Source: Clostridia bacterium
Lineage (GTDB): Bacteria > Bacillota > Clostridia > Christensenellales > Aristaeellaceae
Reading direction: 5' to 3'
Assembly (NCBI GenBank): GCA_017476605.1
Contig: JAFUZM010000339.1
Location: forward strand, 23,393 to 87,392
Length of the DNA: 64,000 nucleotides
In this document: one piece after another, positions 1-9,263 of the stretch
Numbering within the stretch: the stretch's first letter is position 1
How the letters are laid out: the number at the start of each line of letters is the position of its first letter
Notes under the pieces: model-generated
What the model was told of the DNA's origin: nothing
Database searches by the model: none
The model's input: only the letters and a program-made list of their open reading frames with translations
Made by a program: the position numbers and the translations under genes

Positions 1-3000
1 ATGGGCAGATCCGTAAAGGTGTGAGACCAGTTGTTGTCTGGAGTCAGTGTTGCTTCATAAGATATCGCAGGGTTATTTTGCGCTTTGATCTTTACCTTAA
101 CCGAACCTGGTCGATGAGACGAATTACCATCTTCCCATACCTTATTAACCTGAACTTCCGTAGTCTGCTTTTCATAGGTATTGGTAATGGTATAAGCGGT
201 TGGTCCTGTTTTGCCATCCCCAGTATGCGTTACTGTTTGCGTATACCCTTCAGGAACATTCAATTCCTCAACCGTGTATTCAGAACCATCATAGAGGAAA
301 TCCAGATTATCAAAGGAATATTGCCAGTTATTCGCTGCGCTCAAGGTGACGGTTTTGATCACTTCATTTCCCTTTTTCAGCTGTACCCTCACTGAATTTG
401 GCCGTTGTTCCTCTGGATTGGCACCATGCTTCCAGACTTTATGAACAGAAACGTTCATCGTCGCCCGGGTATTTGTGACAATAAACCCGGTAGCAGCATT
501 GCCGGTTACTGCATAGGAATAGCCGTTGATCGGTTCCTCTGTCACCGTATATGAAATCACCTGCCCACTCGCGTCCTTGGCAGGATAAACACTCGCATCC
601 AGGGCAATTGTCCAGTTTTCCGCTTTTTTCAGTTCGAATTCCGCCTTTTCACTTTCTCCTGATTTTTGCAGATAAACCGTTACACTTTCCGGACGTCTCT
701 CATAGTTTCCATCCACCCAGCGCTTGGTAATAGATATCTGTTCCTTCAAAGTGTTGACAACGACAAATCCTTCCCGAGCGTTTCCAGTGATAACACTATA
801 GTAATCGGATGAAACATCATTCTCCGTCAGCGTATATGGAATTGGCTTCCCGTTTTCGTCGAAAACAGGATATGTGTCAGGATCAAGGATAAGAGTCCAT
901 CCATCTGCTGCAGTTATCTCCAGAGACTCATCATATGTCGAGTCGTCATCTCTCTTCAGATGAACCGTCACAGACAATGGACGCAGATGTTTTTCATTAT
1001 CATTGTCATTCCAAACTTTGGTGATCTTGATCTTTTCCTTCAGCGAATTGGTGACAGTAAATCCATCCTGCACGGAGCCAGTGATGGCAGTACGATACTT
1101 AGGAACAGTATCCTCCGTCAGTGAAAACGCCTCCGGATAAGTGCTTGCATCAATCGTGCAGCTCCAGTCGTTCGATTCATTTAGTACAAGCGATCTAAGG
1201 ATTTCACCTCCCGCATTTTTCAGATGGACCGTTACGGAATTAGGCCGCTCACCGCTTTCGTTATTGTTGTCGTCCCAGACTTTCTTGATCCGGATCTCTT
1301 CCTTCAGGGTATTGGTGACTGTAAACCCATATTGCTGATTACCTTTCACGGAAACGTCATAGTGTTGTGGTGGATTAAGTTCCTCCACGGTATAAGTGAT
1401 CTTCTGGCTTTCCGTTTGATCATGATAAACAGGCAGATCGGTAAAGGTGTACGACCAGTTGTTATCTGCATTCAGCTGGGCTTCCCATTTTTTGCTGGAA
1501 TCATTCGTCGCACTGATCTGTATCGTAACCGATTCTGGCCGATAGGATGAGTTATTGTCATTCCAAACCTTGATGACAGGCACATCCAAAGTCTGTTTTT
1601 CAAAGGTATTGGTGATTTCAAAACTTGTAGGTTCTGTTCTCCCATCTCCATTCTGCACAATAGACGCGATGTACCCGGATGGAACATTCACTTCCTCCAC
1701 CGAATATGTTCCGCCGTCATTGAGACGTGGCAGATCATTAAAGGTGTGTGACCAGTTGTTTTCCTCATTCAAAACAACAGTTTCGATCACGTCCCCACCA
1801 TTTTTCAGCCGAATGGTCACGGCATCCGGCTGCTGATGCTCCGGATTCGTGCCATGCTTCCAGCTTTTATGGACATAAACAGTCATTGTTGCCCGGGTGT
1901 TTGTGACGACGATAGAGTTGGATTCGCGATTATAGCTGGAGGAATAACCATTAGGAAGCTCCTCCCTCAACTGATATGTACCGATTGTTGGATAGTCTTG
2001 TGCGTTCAGAATCGTAGTCCAGTTTTTTGATGCATAAAGTACGACTTCCTTCCATCTGTGATCGCCATTCCTCAACAAGAAAATACGAACTTCTTCTGGG
2101 CGTCCCGAATAATCACCATCCACCCAGCGTTTGGTAAGAGAGATCTGTTCCTTCAAGGTGTTGACAACAGTAAAGCCTTCCTTAGCATTGCCAGTAATGG
2201 TAGTTATATATTCATCGAGGCCAGTACTCTTCTCCGTTAATGTGTACGAAATCACATTGCCGCTTTCGTCATAAACCGGGAATGCATCCGGGTCGAGAGT
2301 GTCACTCCATTCGTTCGATGTATTTAACTCCACCGTTTTGCGTATTGTGCCATCTCTTATCACATTAATTTTTACTGATTGCGGTCTAGTATTGTCTTTA
2401 TTGTCGTTATCATTCCAAACCTTCTTTATCGTGATCTTTTCCTTTGGAGTGTTGGTAACGATAAACCCATTCTGGGCGTCGCCAGTAACAATACCTTGTT
2501 TGTATTTTGGAACAGTTTCTTCCGTCAGCTCATATTCTATAGGATTACCCTGTGTATCATACATCGGATAATCGTCTGGAGCGAGTTCGAGTGTCCATCC
2601 TTCTTCTTTTTCGATGTTAAAACTCGTGGCCTCCTCTTGAGAACCTTTCCTCTTTATTTTTACCACTACTGACTCTGGTCGATAACCCTCTTTATTGTCA
2701 TCGTCGTTCCAGACCTTGGTAATCTTGATGCGGTTCATCAGCGTATTGGTGACAGTAAACCCATCCTTTGCGTTGCCGGTGATTTCTCCGATATTATAAT
2801 TTGGAACATGCTCCTCTTTCAGTTCATATGGAATCTGACTCCCTTTTTCATCATAGACAGGACATATGTCCGGATTAACAAAGAAGGTCCATGTATTTGT
2901 ATTATCTGTTGTTTCGCTTGGCTTGTTGATGATCTGCTTGTAATCAGCCCCTGTGTCCTTTCTTATCAGGTGCATCGTCACGGATGCTGGCCGGAATGTG

Positions 3001-6000
3001 TCCTTATTTTCGTCACCTTCCCATTTTTTTGTAATCTTGATTTGAGGCTTCGGAGTGTTTGTGACGACAAACCCATTCCACGCATCACCAGTGACAACGC
3101 CTGTATATTTAGGAACATAATCTTCTGTCAGTGTGTAAGAAATCGGGTTTCCTGCATCATCCCACAAGGGACACTCTTTTTCGCTGAATTCATACTTCCA
3201 TTCGTTTTCCTGGTTAAGAATTTGCGTGGTCGTCTTTCCCCTTGAATCCCTCAGGATAACCAGAACACTAGCTGGTCGAACACCCCAAGCATTATTCTCA
3301 TCCTTCCATACCTTTTGAACAGTGATTCGGTTCCGCAAAGTGTTGGTGATAGTGAAAGACACATTGCCTGAGTCCGTAAAAGGACCGGCGATAACAGAGT
3401 CATATTCATCTACCCGGTCCTCCTCCACAGAGTAAACTGCATTCTCTTTCTTCTCTGTTCGGAAAGATGCCTGCCACCCAGAACGGCCATCTAGCTCGAC
3501 TTCACGAAGCAAAGTCTTCTTGTTGCTGCCCGCCTGTTCATAAACCCGGATTTTCAGGCTTTCCGGTCGCTGGCCTGCTTTGTTGTTGTCGTCGTTCCAG
3601 ACTTTATTGACTTTGATGAGCGTTGTCTTATCTGGCAGAGTATTCTTAATATTACAGGTCCATGTTTTCGAGGTTTCGTCAAAAGCAGGCGTCTCATACG
3701 TGGTCACATAATAGGTCTTCTTGCCAGCATCTCCACCAGAATTACCGCTGCCCTGGACCTCCACCAGATCTTCCGTCACGTAATAGGTCAGTTCTTTGCC
3801 ATTATCATCCTTCCTGGGAAGATTTGCAACACTCCATTTCCAGTCATCGACAGCCGTCACCTCCAGATCCTTAATGTTTTCATAATTACTGTTCCGGATA
3901 TGAATCCTGATTTTTCCCGGACGGGTGTTTTCCTGATTGTTATTATCATCCCAGGTCTTGGTACCCGTCACCGTAACCCTGTCCACTTCTGTGTTTCTCT
4001 TGTTTGTCAGGGTGATTGTGGTACGTACATAATCCTCGCTGGTAATGCTTTGTTCTCTGCTGATGCTGCCAGTGTACCCATCTGGTTGCTCCTCCCATAC
4101 ACGGATATCATACAGGCTTCCATCCTGTCTTCGCAGAACTCGGTTTGACAAGGCTAAAGACCAGTTTCTTATCGGCGTCAACGGAACAGTAAGATATTTT
4201 TTCCCATCCCGCTCTATGGTTACATTCAGCTTATCCGGCCGATCATTCTCGTTGTCTCCCACCCATTTCTTTTGGATCACCAGTTCGTAAAAGTCCCTTG
4301 GCGCACGATTCGTAATGGTATACACATAGGTGAGACCTCTTGTACCATCCTTCACCGCTTCCGGCCCGGAATAGATGACATCATATCCTAATGAATATGG
4401 CGGTCCTTCCTCAACTTTAAATTTTTCGAAATCCGTCGGGCTGGTGACATCCGGATAATGCAGCTCCACATAACGTTCATAGACGTCATTGCTCACCTTC
4501 AGCAACTCGACGACCATCGTCTTCCCGTATGGCAGCGTGAGAGTAACCGGCAAATTCCCGGATGGCCTTCCGTTATGTCCATCATAGACCTTCCGGATCA
4601 GCAGTGAAGGCCAATCCTGCCCTACATACGTGTTTGTGATGTCGTGTCCGTCGATATTTGTGATATATCCGTCCACCGGATCCTCGGTTATGGTATACGT
4701 TTTCTCCGGATCCAGCGTCACACCAGGAACATCCGTCTGTCTCAATGCCCACGGCCATGTGTTTTCATCATCGGTGATGGGGAATATCCCGATTGTGTTC
4801 CCATCCTTTTTGATATTCACGAAGCCATTTCCCTGTTCCAAAACCAGATTTGCGACTAAAATGCTTCCATCCCTGATATGCAGAGTAATGTTCTGTGGCC
4901 GGTTCGATGGTGTATCGGACATCCAGCGCTTCATGCCGCCGATGGCGACAGCCCCCGGATCATCTCCAGATGGGTCATCATCCGAGGAAGCCCTGATATT
5001 AATGATGTTTGATGTCTTTTCCCAGTCCTTATCCAGATACGGAATCTGGTACGCCTTCCCGGGGACAGTGATGAACCCCTGGAGACTAAAGGAAACCGGG
5101 AAATCAATGCCTGTCAGGAATTTGATCAGGTCCTGAATCACAACACTGGTGACCTCGGCGCCCTCGAAATCCACCGGGACGCCGTCAATGCCCAGAGCCC
5201 CGTACTTTTTCACCACGAAGCCGCACCGCCACGCGAGCAGAGGATTCGATCCGGATTTCGGTTTTGTAACCTTTGCCACCGCGATAGGGATCTTCAGAAG
5301 CCCGAACACATCCAGTTTCTCCAGTGCATCCAGTCCCACCAGGCTGAGCAGATTGATATTGTCTCCGGACAGGGGCTTCAGCACCGGCAGCCAAAGTCCG
5401 GCATACCGCTGAACGGTGGCGGGAAGGTGTTCAAGATACGCCTTTTGAGGCCGGCTGAGCAGAGCGATATACACCGTATCCGGAATTTTATCGTATTTCG
5501 GATCTGCCAAATCAATCCACCGTTTATAGATATTGATGGACAGGAAAGCGGTATCGGTGATGGTCACCGTGCTTCTTCGGGGACTTTCGCGCTCGTCCCC
5601 CTCTTCCTCTTCATATTTCACCTGATAGCGGGTTTCATGCTCCTCAACCCGTTCCCCTGCCAGATTGGTATAGGCTGGCACTTTGAAGGTGACCACCGGT
5701 ACGGGGAAAAGGGATTCTTTCGCATATCCTTTCAGCAAGTCCTTCAGCCCATCCTCTGTAGGATTAATCTGCCAGTAGGTGTTCCAGTCAGTCACCTTGC
5801 CCTTCAGCTTTTCCCAAAGATGGGTATTATCAATGTCCCACCGATTCAGAACAACCCGGTTTCCGGCGTCCTCGAGGCTGTCCGGGTCCTCATTTTCATT
5901 TGCCTCACGCAGCTCCCGGACACGATATTTGAATTCTCTCTGCTGTCCATCCTCGTCCAATTCAAAAAGTGGCACAGGGCTGAACTCTGCCGTCCAGTTG

Positions 6001-7475
6001 TTTTCCGGACTCAGAGTCACGATCTGGACGCTCTTCCAAGCTTTGCTGGCGAGCTGCATAATTTCACGGAAAAGAATGTCCCCGTCGTTATAGGAGCACC
6101 GCTGGAGGACAACCTGGATGCTCTCCGGGCGATCCTTGTCCTCCATATCAATATCCCATTCCTTTTTCGCCGTAAAAATTCGTTGCGCTTTGGAAGTAAG
6201 GATAAGATCTACCTGGGCGTTCTTTCCCCGAATCATATTGCCAGGCTGTTCGGCACTGGCCTGAAGTTCTCCCTGTTCGGTTTTCAGGGTGTATTTCCCG
6301 TTTTTCCAGGGCAGGTAGAGCTTCAGCTTTCCTTCCCCATTCGGCACTGCGCTTGTTAAATACCGAATATTGGGATCCACCTGAACATTTTCTGTCGGGT
6401 AAACAGGGCTTGTCCAGTTTCGGACAGACATCGTTTTCCCATAGTTATACCAGAGTGCAGCCGGAACCTGATAGACTATGTGTTCACATTCCCTCTGGCC
6501 TAGTTTCATAGGTTCCCCCCATGTCAGGCTCTGGACAAAGTCCTTGAAGGAAGACATTTCCCAGTATGAGTCGATCGGCCAGGATTTACTATAAATGTCA
6601 ATATCAAAGCCCAAAAGTGTGATGCTCGCATGAACGCTTACATCGGCTTCAAAAACCCATATATTCCGCCAGGTGCCGGAAAGACACCCCGATTTCCCGT
6701 TTTCCAGACATGTATGAAGGATTCCCAAATCATCTGGAATATGATTCAGGTCAACCTTATCCTTTTCCAAAATGGCGGAACCGATACCGCCGCCCATAAA
6801 GCTGATTGTCCCCTTCAGCAACGGGCCTACTCCAATAATATCAAGAATACTTATTTCGCCCAGTTCAAGGCTCTCCTGAAAATCCGTCCCCACATAGAAG
6901 ACGGTCTTCTTGTTCGGGCTTTTCGGGCGAATGGATGTGTATTCTACAGTATTGACCAAATCGGTGGTCAGGCCATCTTCTGTGGACAGCTTCGCGGTAC
7001 AGATGTTTTTAAGGTGTCCCTTCAGCTGGACCGGCTCCGTCGCACCGATCCTGAGGAAACTCTCCAGCTTGACACCGATCAAGAACAGGCTGGGCAGATA
7101 GTCAAAAAGATTATCGCTGATTTTCTCATTGCTCAGCCCCGGGGTATTCCTCGTGATCTGATCGTTCTCCGTCACCCCCTGCAGCGTTCCCTGTTTGATA
7201 TCCAGATCAAAATCACACTCAACGCCGATCTCGAGGGTGACACTGAAGTAGAGAGAGGGAATCGGGATGCCGATGAATTCGACCCCCTCGTCCTTCAGGT
7301 AGAAATTCGGAATGACGGTCGGGCTGGAGGTTACATTGTACAGGGTTCCGGCCCATTTGCTTGTATCCTGTTTTAATTGATACGAATCCGCTGCCTGTGC
7401 GCTACCGAAAAGACAAATAAACAGTGTCAGCACTACAAGAAAAGCAAGTGCCAGCCTCTTTTTCTCTGTTCTCAT
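1..7475 (-). CDS. Giant Cna-B-domain surface protein (3' end outside window)
   Basis: The minus-strand frame is open from the window edge to an ATG at 7475, with a GGGAGG SD about 8 bases upstream. Residues 1-29 are a signal peptide (basic start, hydrophobic core, A-Q-A-A cleavage zone). Residues ~30-800 form a large N-terminal region. After that come roughly fifteen modules of about 100 residues, each with a K-x-W-x-D-x-N start, an R-P-x-x-I/V strand and a Y-x-V-x-E ... I-T-N end. These are the hallmarks of Cna protein B-type domains, which in Gram-positive adhesins and pilins form Lys-Asn isopeptide-locked stalks. Inference: a cell-wall stalk or adhesin whose sorting signal lies beyond the window. 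The modules differ from each other in sequence, so this is not a recent tandem expansion. It is not in an operon with anything visible here. Confidence 0.9.
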   Translation of the reverse strand, partial: MRTEKKRLALAFLVVLTLFICLFGSAQAADSYQLKQDTSKWAGTLYNVTSSPTVIPNFYLKDEGVEFIGIPIPSLYFSVTLEIGVECDFDLDIKQGTLQGVTENDQITRNTPGLSNEKISDNLFDYLPSLFLIGVKLESFLRIGATEPVQLKGHLKNICTAKLSTEDGLTTDLVNTVEYTSIRPKSPNKKTVFYVGTDFQESLELGEISILDIIGVGPLLKGTISFMGGGIGSAILEKDKVDLNHIPDDLGILHTCLENGKSGCLSGTWRNIWVFEADVSVHASITLLGFDIDIYSKSWPIDSYWEMSSFKDFVQSLTWGEPMKLGQRECEHIVYQVPAALWYNYGKTMSVRNWTSPVYPTENVQVDPNIRYLTSAVPNGEGKLKLYLPWKNGKYTLKTEQGELQASAEQPGNMIRGKNAQVDLILTSKAQRIFTAKKEWDIDMEDKDRPESIQVVLQRCSYNDGDILFREIMQLASKAWKSVQIVTLSPENNWTAEFSPVPLFELDEDGQQREFKYRVRELREANENEDPDSLEDAGNRVVLNRWDIDNTHLWEKLKGKVTDWNTYWQINPTEDGLKDLLKGYAKESLFPVPVVTFKVPAYTNLAGERVEEHETRYQVKYEEEEGDERESPRRSTVTITDTAFLSINIYKRWIDLADPKYDKIPDTVYIALLSRPQKAYLEHLPATVQRYAGLWLPVLKPLSGDNINLLSLVGLDALEKLDVFGLLKIPIAVAKVTKPKSGSNPLLAWRCGFVVKKYGALGIDGVPVDFEGAEVTSVVIQDLIKFLTGIDFPVSFSLQGFITVPGKAYQIPYLDKDWEKTSNIINIRASSDDDPSGDDPGAVAIGGMKRWMSDTPSNRPQNITLHIRDGSILVANLVLEQGNGFVNIKKDGNTIGIFPITDDENTWPWALRQTDVPGVTLDPEKTYTITEDPVDGYITNIDGHDITNTYVGQDWPSLLIRKVYDGHNGRPSGNLPVTLTLPYGKTMVVELLKVSNDVYERYVELHYPDVTSPTDFEKFKVEEGPPYSLGYDVIYSGPEAVKDGTRGLTYVYTITNRAPRDFYELVIQKKWVGDNENDRPDKLNVTIERDGKKYLTVPLTPIRNWSLALSNRVLRRQDGSLYDIRVWEEQPDGYTGSISREQSITSEDYVRTTITLTNKRNTEVDRVTVTGTKTWDDNNNQENTRPGKIRIHIRNSNYENIKDLEVTAVDDWKWSVANLPRKDDNGKELTYYVTEDLVEVQGSGNSGGDAGKKTYYVTTYETPAFDETSKTWTCNIKNTLPDKTTLIKVNKVWNDDNNKAGQRPESLKIRVYEQAGSNKKTLLREVELDGRSGWQASFRTEKKENAVYSVEEDRVDEYDSVIAGPFTDSGNVSFTITNTLRNRITVQKVWKDENNAWGVRPASVLVILRDSRGKTTTQILNQENEWKYEFSEKECPLWDDAGNPISYTLTEDYVPKYTGVVTGDAWNGFVVTNTPKPQIKITKKWEGDENKDTFRPASVTMHLIRKDTGADYKQIINKPSETTDNTNTWTFFVNPDICPVYDEKGSQIPYELKEEHVPNYNIGEITGNAKDGFTVTNTLMNRIKITKVWNDDDNKEGYRPESVVVKIKRKGSQEEATSFNIEKEEGWTLELAPDDYPMYDTQGNPIEYELTEETVPKYKQGIVTGDAQNGFIVTNTPKEKITIKKVWNDNDNKDNTRPQSVKINVIRDGTIRKTVELNTSNEWSDTLDPDAFPVYDESGNVISYTLTEKSTGLDEYITTITGNAKEGFTVVNTLKEQISLTKRWVDGDYSGRPEEVRIFLLRNGDHRWKEVVLYASKNWTTILNAQDYPTIGTYQLREELPNGYSSSYNRESNSIVVTNTRATMTVYVHKSWKHGTNPEHQQPDAVTIRLKNGGDVIETVVLNEENNWSHTFNDLPRLNDGGTYSVEEVNVPSGYIASIVQNGDGRTEPTSFEITNTFEKQTLDVPVIKVWNDNNSSYRPESVTIQISATNDSSKKWEAQLNADNNWSYTFTDLPVYHDQTESQKITYTVEELNPPQHYDVSVKGNQQYGFTVTNTLKEEIRIKKVWDDNNNESGERPNSVTVHLKNAGGEILRSLVLNESNDWSCTIDASTYPEAFSLTEDTVPKYRTAITGSVQDGFTVTNSLKEKIKITKVWNDNDNEKHLRPLSVTVHLKRDDDSTYDESLEITAADGWTLILDPDTYPVFDENGKPIPYTLTENDVSSDYYSVITGNAREGFVVVNTLKEQISITKRWVDGNYERRPESVTVYLQKSGESEKAEFELKKAENWTIALDASVYPAKDASGQVISYTVTEEPINGYSYAVTGNAATGFIVTNTRATMNVSVHKVWKHGANPEEQRPNSVRVQLKKGNEVIKTVTLSAANNWQYSFDNLDFLYDGSEYTVEELNVPEGYTQTVTHTGDGKTGPTAYTITNTYEKQTTEVQVNKVWEDGNSSHRPGSVKVKIKAQNNPAISYEATLTPDNNWSHTFTDLP

Positions 7476-7574
7476 TTACGAAACCTCCCAGGTCCTCTTC
7501 AACGTTTTGAAGTATTCTATCTCAGTCAGGAGCTCTGCTTCAGAGATGGTTTTTTCCCATCTGAAAGGCCTTCT

Positions 7575-7673
7575 CTGCGTGTATATTGGAGTCCATCTGA
7601 TTAGCAAGTCCATTTATCAGGTCCCTGCCTTCTGCAAACCCATCACGATCCGATGGACATGGCTCCCTATCAA
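7575..7673 (-). repeat. Family B leader element, decayed copy
   Basis: Read on the minus strand, the stretch follows family B: an AGGGAG flank, a CCATC...GATGG hairpin, a TTTGCAG/CTGATAAA-like stem zone around a GCAGGGAC strand, the loop with G-C-T-A-A-T-C-A, and an AGAGAAGG end. The 3' pairing strand has drifted. It lies about 100 bases upstream of the Cna-B gene start, so unlike other copies it does not directly provide the SD. Confidence 0.55.
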
Positions 7674-7774
7674 AAAAACGAAAGCATCCCTAAATATAAC
7701 ATGTTTTCATACAATTATCTTATATTTTCCCGTACCATTCAATAGGGTTTTCCACAATGTCAAGTCCTTAAATT

Positions 7775-8104
7775 ATGTGCTTAAAAATTGTGCTTTGTCC
7801 TCTATGCTATACTGGTATCGTTCCGGGGAATATCGTAATTCTATCAACTGCATTCTGGTCGTTCAATTTAACGATTCCAAACTACGATGTGCTGAAGATT
7901 AAAGTGCTATTCAGAAATGCGGGGCCAAGAATTATAGGTACATTCGGAATCAATTCTACTGGCACGAATTACCAACCATATTTTGATTCATAAGACGGCA
8001 TAAAGTTCTTGTTTAATGGATCATATGATGAAAAAGGAACAGATGGTGAATCGTTTATTGGGCAATTTTCGATTGTTTATCCGGCAGACGGAACCGCATT
8101 GTAA
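7775..8104 (+). pseudogene. Possible degenerate reading frame of unknown type
   Basis: A plus-strand frame of 109 codons is broken by one TAA at 7991. Its second half has ordinary protein-like composition (Gly/Asn/Thr/Tyr-rich, as in beta-sandwich domains), and no SD or start is evident. It may be the tail of a lost extracellular protein. No family is recognised, and a chance frame in this ~700-base gene-poor stretch is equally possible. Confidence 0.2.
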
Positions 8105-8136
8105 TCTTACTTTTAAAGTGTGGATTAACATGTGAT

Positions 8137-8172
8137 AAAATGCGGATAGGATAATTATCCTATCCGCATTTT
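8137..8172. terminator. Perfect 36-base palindrome, probable terminator
   Basis: Two 18-base arms (A-A-A-A-T-G-C-G-G-A-T-A-G-G-A-T-A-A and its complement) abut with no spacer and have A-runs and T-runs at the outer ends. The palindrome starts 9 bases after the stop of the minus-strand ribbon-helix-helix gene, so it most likely terminates that transcript. The symmetry would allow both directions. Confidence 0.8.
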
Positions 8173-8180
8173 AGTCTTAT

Positions 8181-8390
8181 TTAATTCTTATTATTTCCTA
8201 CATAAATCCACATAGGATCATCATCCTTGTGCCTTGTTAAGTATTCTTCTAGGGCGTCTGTAATGACTCTTGAACGTGGTCTACCGCCCATGCTCATACA
8301 ATAGTCATCCATTGCTTTGACAAGCTCAGGCCTCATAGTAAGGTTAATCTTAACAAAATGCTCAGAAGGATCTTTTCTTTTTGGTGGCAT
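8181..8390 (-). CDS. Ribbon-helix-helix (CopG/Arc-like) protein
   Basis: This 69-residue protein starts at the ATG at 8390, preceded at 6 bases by AAGGGAGGAA. A longer frame with GTG six codons upstream would put the SD inside the gene. A basic start is followed by a short beta segment (V-K-I-N-L-T-M), a helix (P-E-L-V-K-A-M-D-D-Y) and a second helix (S-R-V-I-T-D-A-L-E-E-Y-L). This is the ribbon-helix-helix fold of CopG/Arc regulators, often the antitoxin in type II toxin-antitoxin pairs. No toxin gene is adjacent on the same strand, so it is an orphan DNA-binding protein here. The fold is clear; the target is unknown. Confidence 0.75.
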   Translation of the reverse strand: MPPKRKDPSEHFVKINLTMRPELVKAMDDYCMSMGGRPRSRVITDALEEYLTRHKDDDPMWIYVGNNKN

Positions 8391-8478
8391 GTTTATTCCT
8401 CCCTTCACGGCTTAGTATATACAGGAAGAACTTTTGAAGCAATGAAGATTAAATCGGTATAAATACGAAAATTCACCA

Positions 8479-8511
8479 TTGCAACAAAATCAATATCTGA
8501 TATAATATAAT
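8479..8511 (+). promoter_or_regulatory. Probable promoter of the CptIN-like module
   Basis: TTGCAA at 8479-8484 and TATAAT at 8501-8506 are separated by 16 bases, and a second overlapping TATAAT lies at 8506-8511. The promoter is about 40 bases upstream of the first antitoxin RNA repeat, as expected if the repeats are transcribed as the 5' part of the toxin message. Confidence 0.65.
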
Positions 8512-8547
8512 CATGGAGAATCCCTTCCATAAAATGGGAATTTCAAC

Positions 8548-8640
8548 AAATGTTTGCCACATCTGGTGTTGCGGGGTAAAAATAAGCCAGTCCAAATGTT
8601 TGTCGCTTCTGGGCGATGCGACTAATAAATGGCCCAGCAC
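8548..8640 (+). ncRNA. cptI: Type III antitoxin RNA repeats (CptI-like), two tandem units
   Basis: Two tandem units of 46-47 bases start at 8548 and 8594, both with A-A-A-T-G-T-T-T-G. The sequences then diverge, but pairing is kept: CTGG/CCAG in unit 1 and CTGGG/CCCAG in unit 2. Unit 2 also has GTCGC/GCGAC interleaved with it, as in a pseudoknot. A terminator hairpin follows directly, then the toxin gene. This order (promoter, short tandem repeats, leaky terminator, toxin) is that of type III toxin-antitoxin systems, and CptI of Eubacterium rectale is known to have about 45-base repeats in two copies. Processed units should bind and neutralise the CptN-like endoRNase. The assignment rests on layout, unit length and the downstream toxin. 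Confidence 0.75.
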
Positions 8641-8650
8641 AAATTTTTTT

Positions 8651-8679
8651 AAGCTCCATTCGAATGAGTGGAGCTTTTT
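8651..8679 (+). terminator. Terminator between antitoxin repeats and toxin
   Basis: AAGCTCCA pairs with TGGAGCTT around a small loop with ATTCGAAT, followed by T-T-T. It lies between the RNA repeats and the toxin SD, the position where type III modules use partial termination to keep antitoxin RNA in excess over toxin message. Confidence 0.8.
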
Positions 8680-8690
8680 CTAAAAGGAGA

Positions 8691-9176
8691 TTGCATGCTT
8701 CAGCCGGGTTTTTCTATTTTATTGACGATAAATTCTTTATTGATTTTCCAGATGAGAAATTGATGAAGAATAAGGAAACGATTAATGGCGTTAGACATGG
8801 AAGGCCTGTCTTTTATTCGTTTAAAGATGAAATATCTGATTTATTCTGGGTCATTCCAATTTCTTCTCAGACACAAAAATTTAAAGCAATTTATCAAAAG
8901 AAAATAAAAAATGGAAAACCATGTGATACGATCGTATTTGGACAAGTACTTGGTGCTGATAAAGTATTTTTGATTCAAAACATGCATCCAATATCGCCAA
9001 CATATATTACTGACACATATATGGATAGTAGAAATGCGCCTGTACGGATCGATAGGAGGCTTGAAGCAGAATTAAAAACCAAATCAAAGAAAGTGCTCAA
9101 ATTATATCGCAGTGGATACTCAGGATTGATCTTCCCTGATGTTCTTAAAATTGAACAAGCTATTTTGAGCAGCTGA
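8691..9176 (+). CDS. cptN: CptN-like type III toxin (endoRNase), start region frameshifted or TTG start
   Basis: The ~160-residue protein matches my knowledge of the ToxN/AbiQ superfamily, CptN branch: an N-terminal G-F-F-Y-F-I-D-D segment, the central R-P-V-F-Y-S and W-V-I-P-I-S-S-Q motifs, the I-Q-N-M-H-P-I strand, and a C-terminal F-P-D-V-L-K-I-E. The best-placed start, ATG 8695 (five bases after AAGGAGA), is one base out of frame with the rest. One extra base in GGGTTTTT (8706-8713) would join it. In the frame as given, only a TTG at 8691, immediately next to the SD, is available. The gene is therefore either recently inactivated, mis-sequenced or weakly started. The toxin cleaves RNA and is held by the upstream repeat RNA. 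Confidence 0.75.
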   Translation: MHASAGFFYFIDDKFFIDFPDEKLMKNKETINGVRHGRPVFYSFKDEISDLFWVIPISSQTQKFKAIYQKKIKNGKPCDTIVFGQVLGADKVFLIQNMHPISPTYITDTYMDSRNAPVRIDRRLEAELKTKSKKVLKLYRSGYSGLIFPDVLKIEQAILSS

Positions 9177-9190
9177 ATAAGCTGTTTTTT
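9170..9190 (+). terminator. Terminator after the CptN-like gene
   Basis: CAGCT (9170-9174) and AGCTG (9180-9184) form a short stem followed by six T. It overlaps the toxin stop codon. Confidence 0.65.
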
Positions 9191-9263
9191 CTTGCCAGTC
9201 CAGGAAGATTGCATCTGTATGAAAAGAACATTAAAAGAAGTTGAGTCGTCGAGGAAGAGAGCG

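Noticed and set aside
5427-6359. Long plus-strand frame of 310 codons opposite the Cna-B gene
   Set aside because: It is the antisense of a clear coding sequence with domain motifs; no SD or family signature on the plus strand.
8548-8640. CRISPR-like direct repeats
   Set aside because: Only two units, no spacers, and a toxin gene downstream; type III antitoxin RNA fits better.
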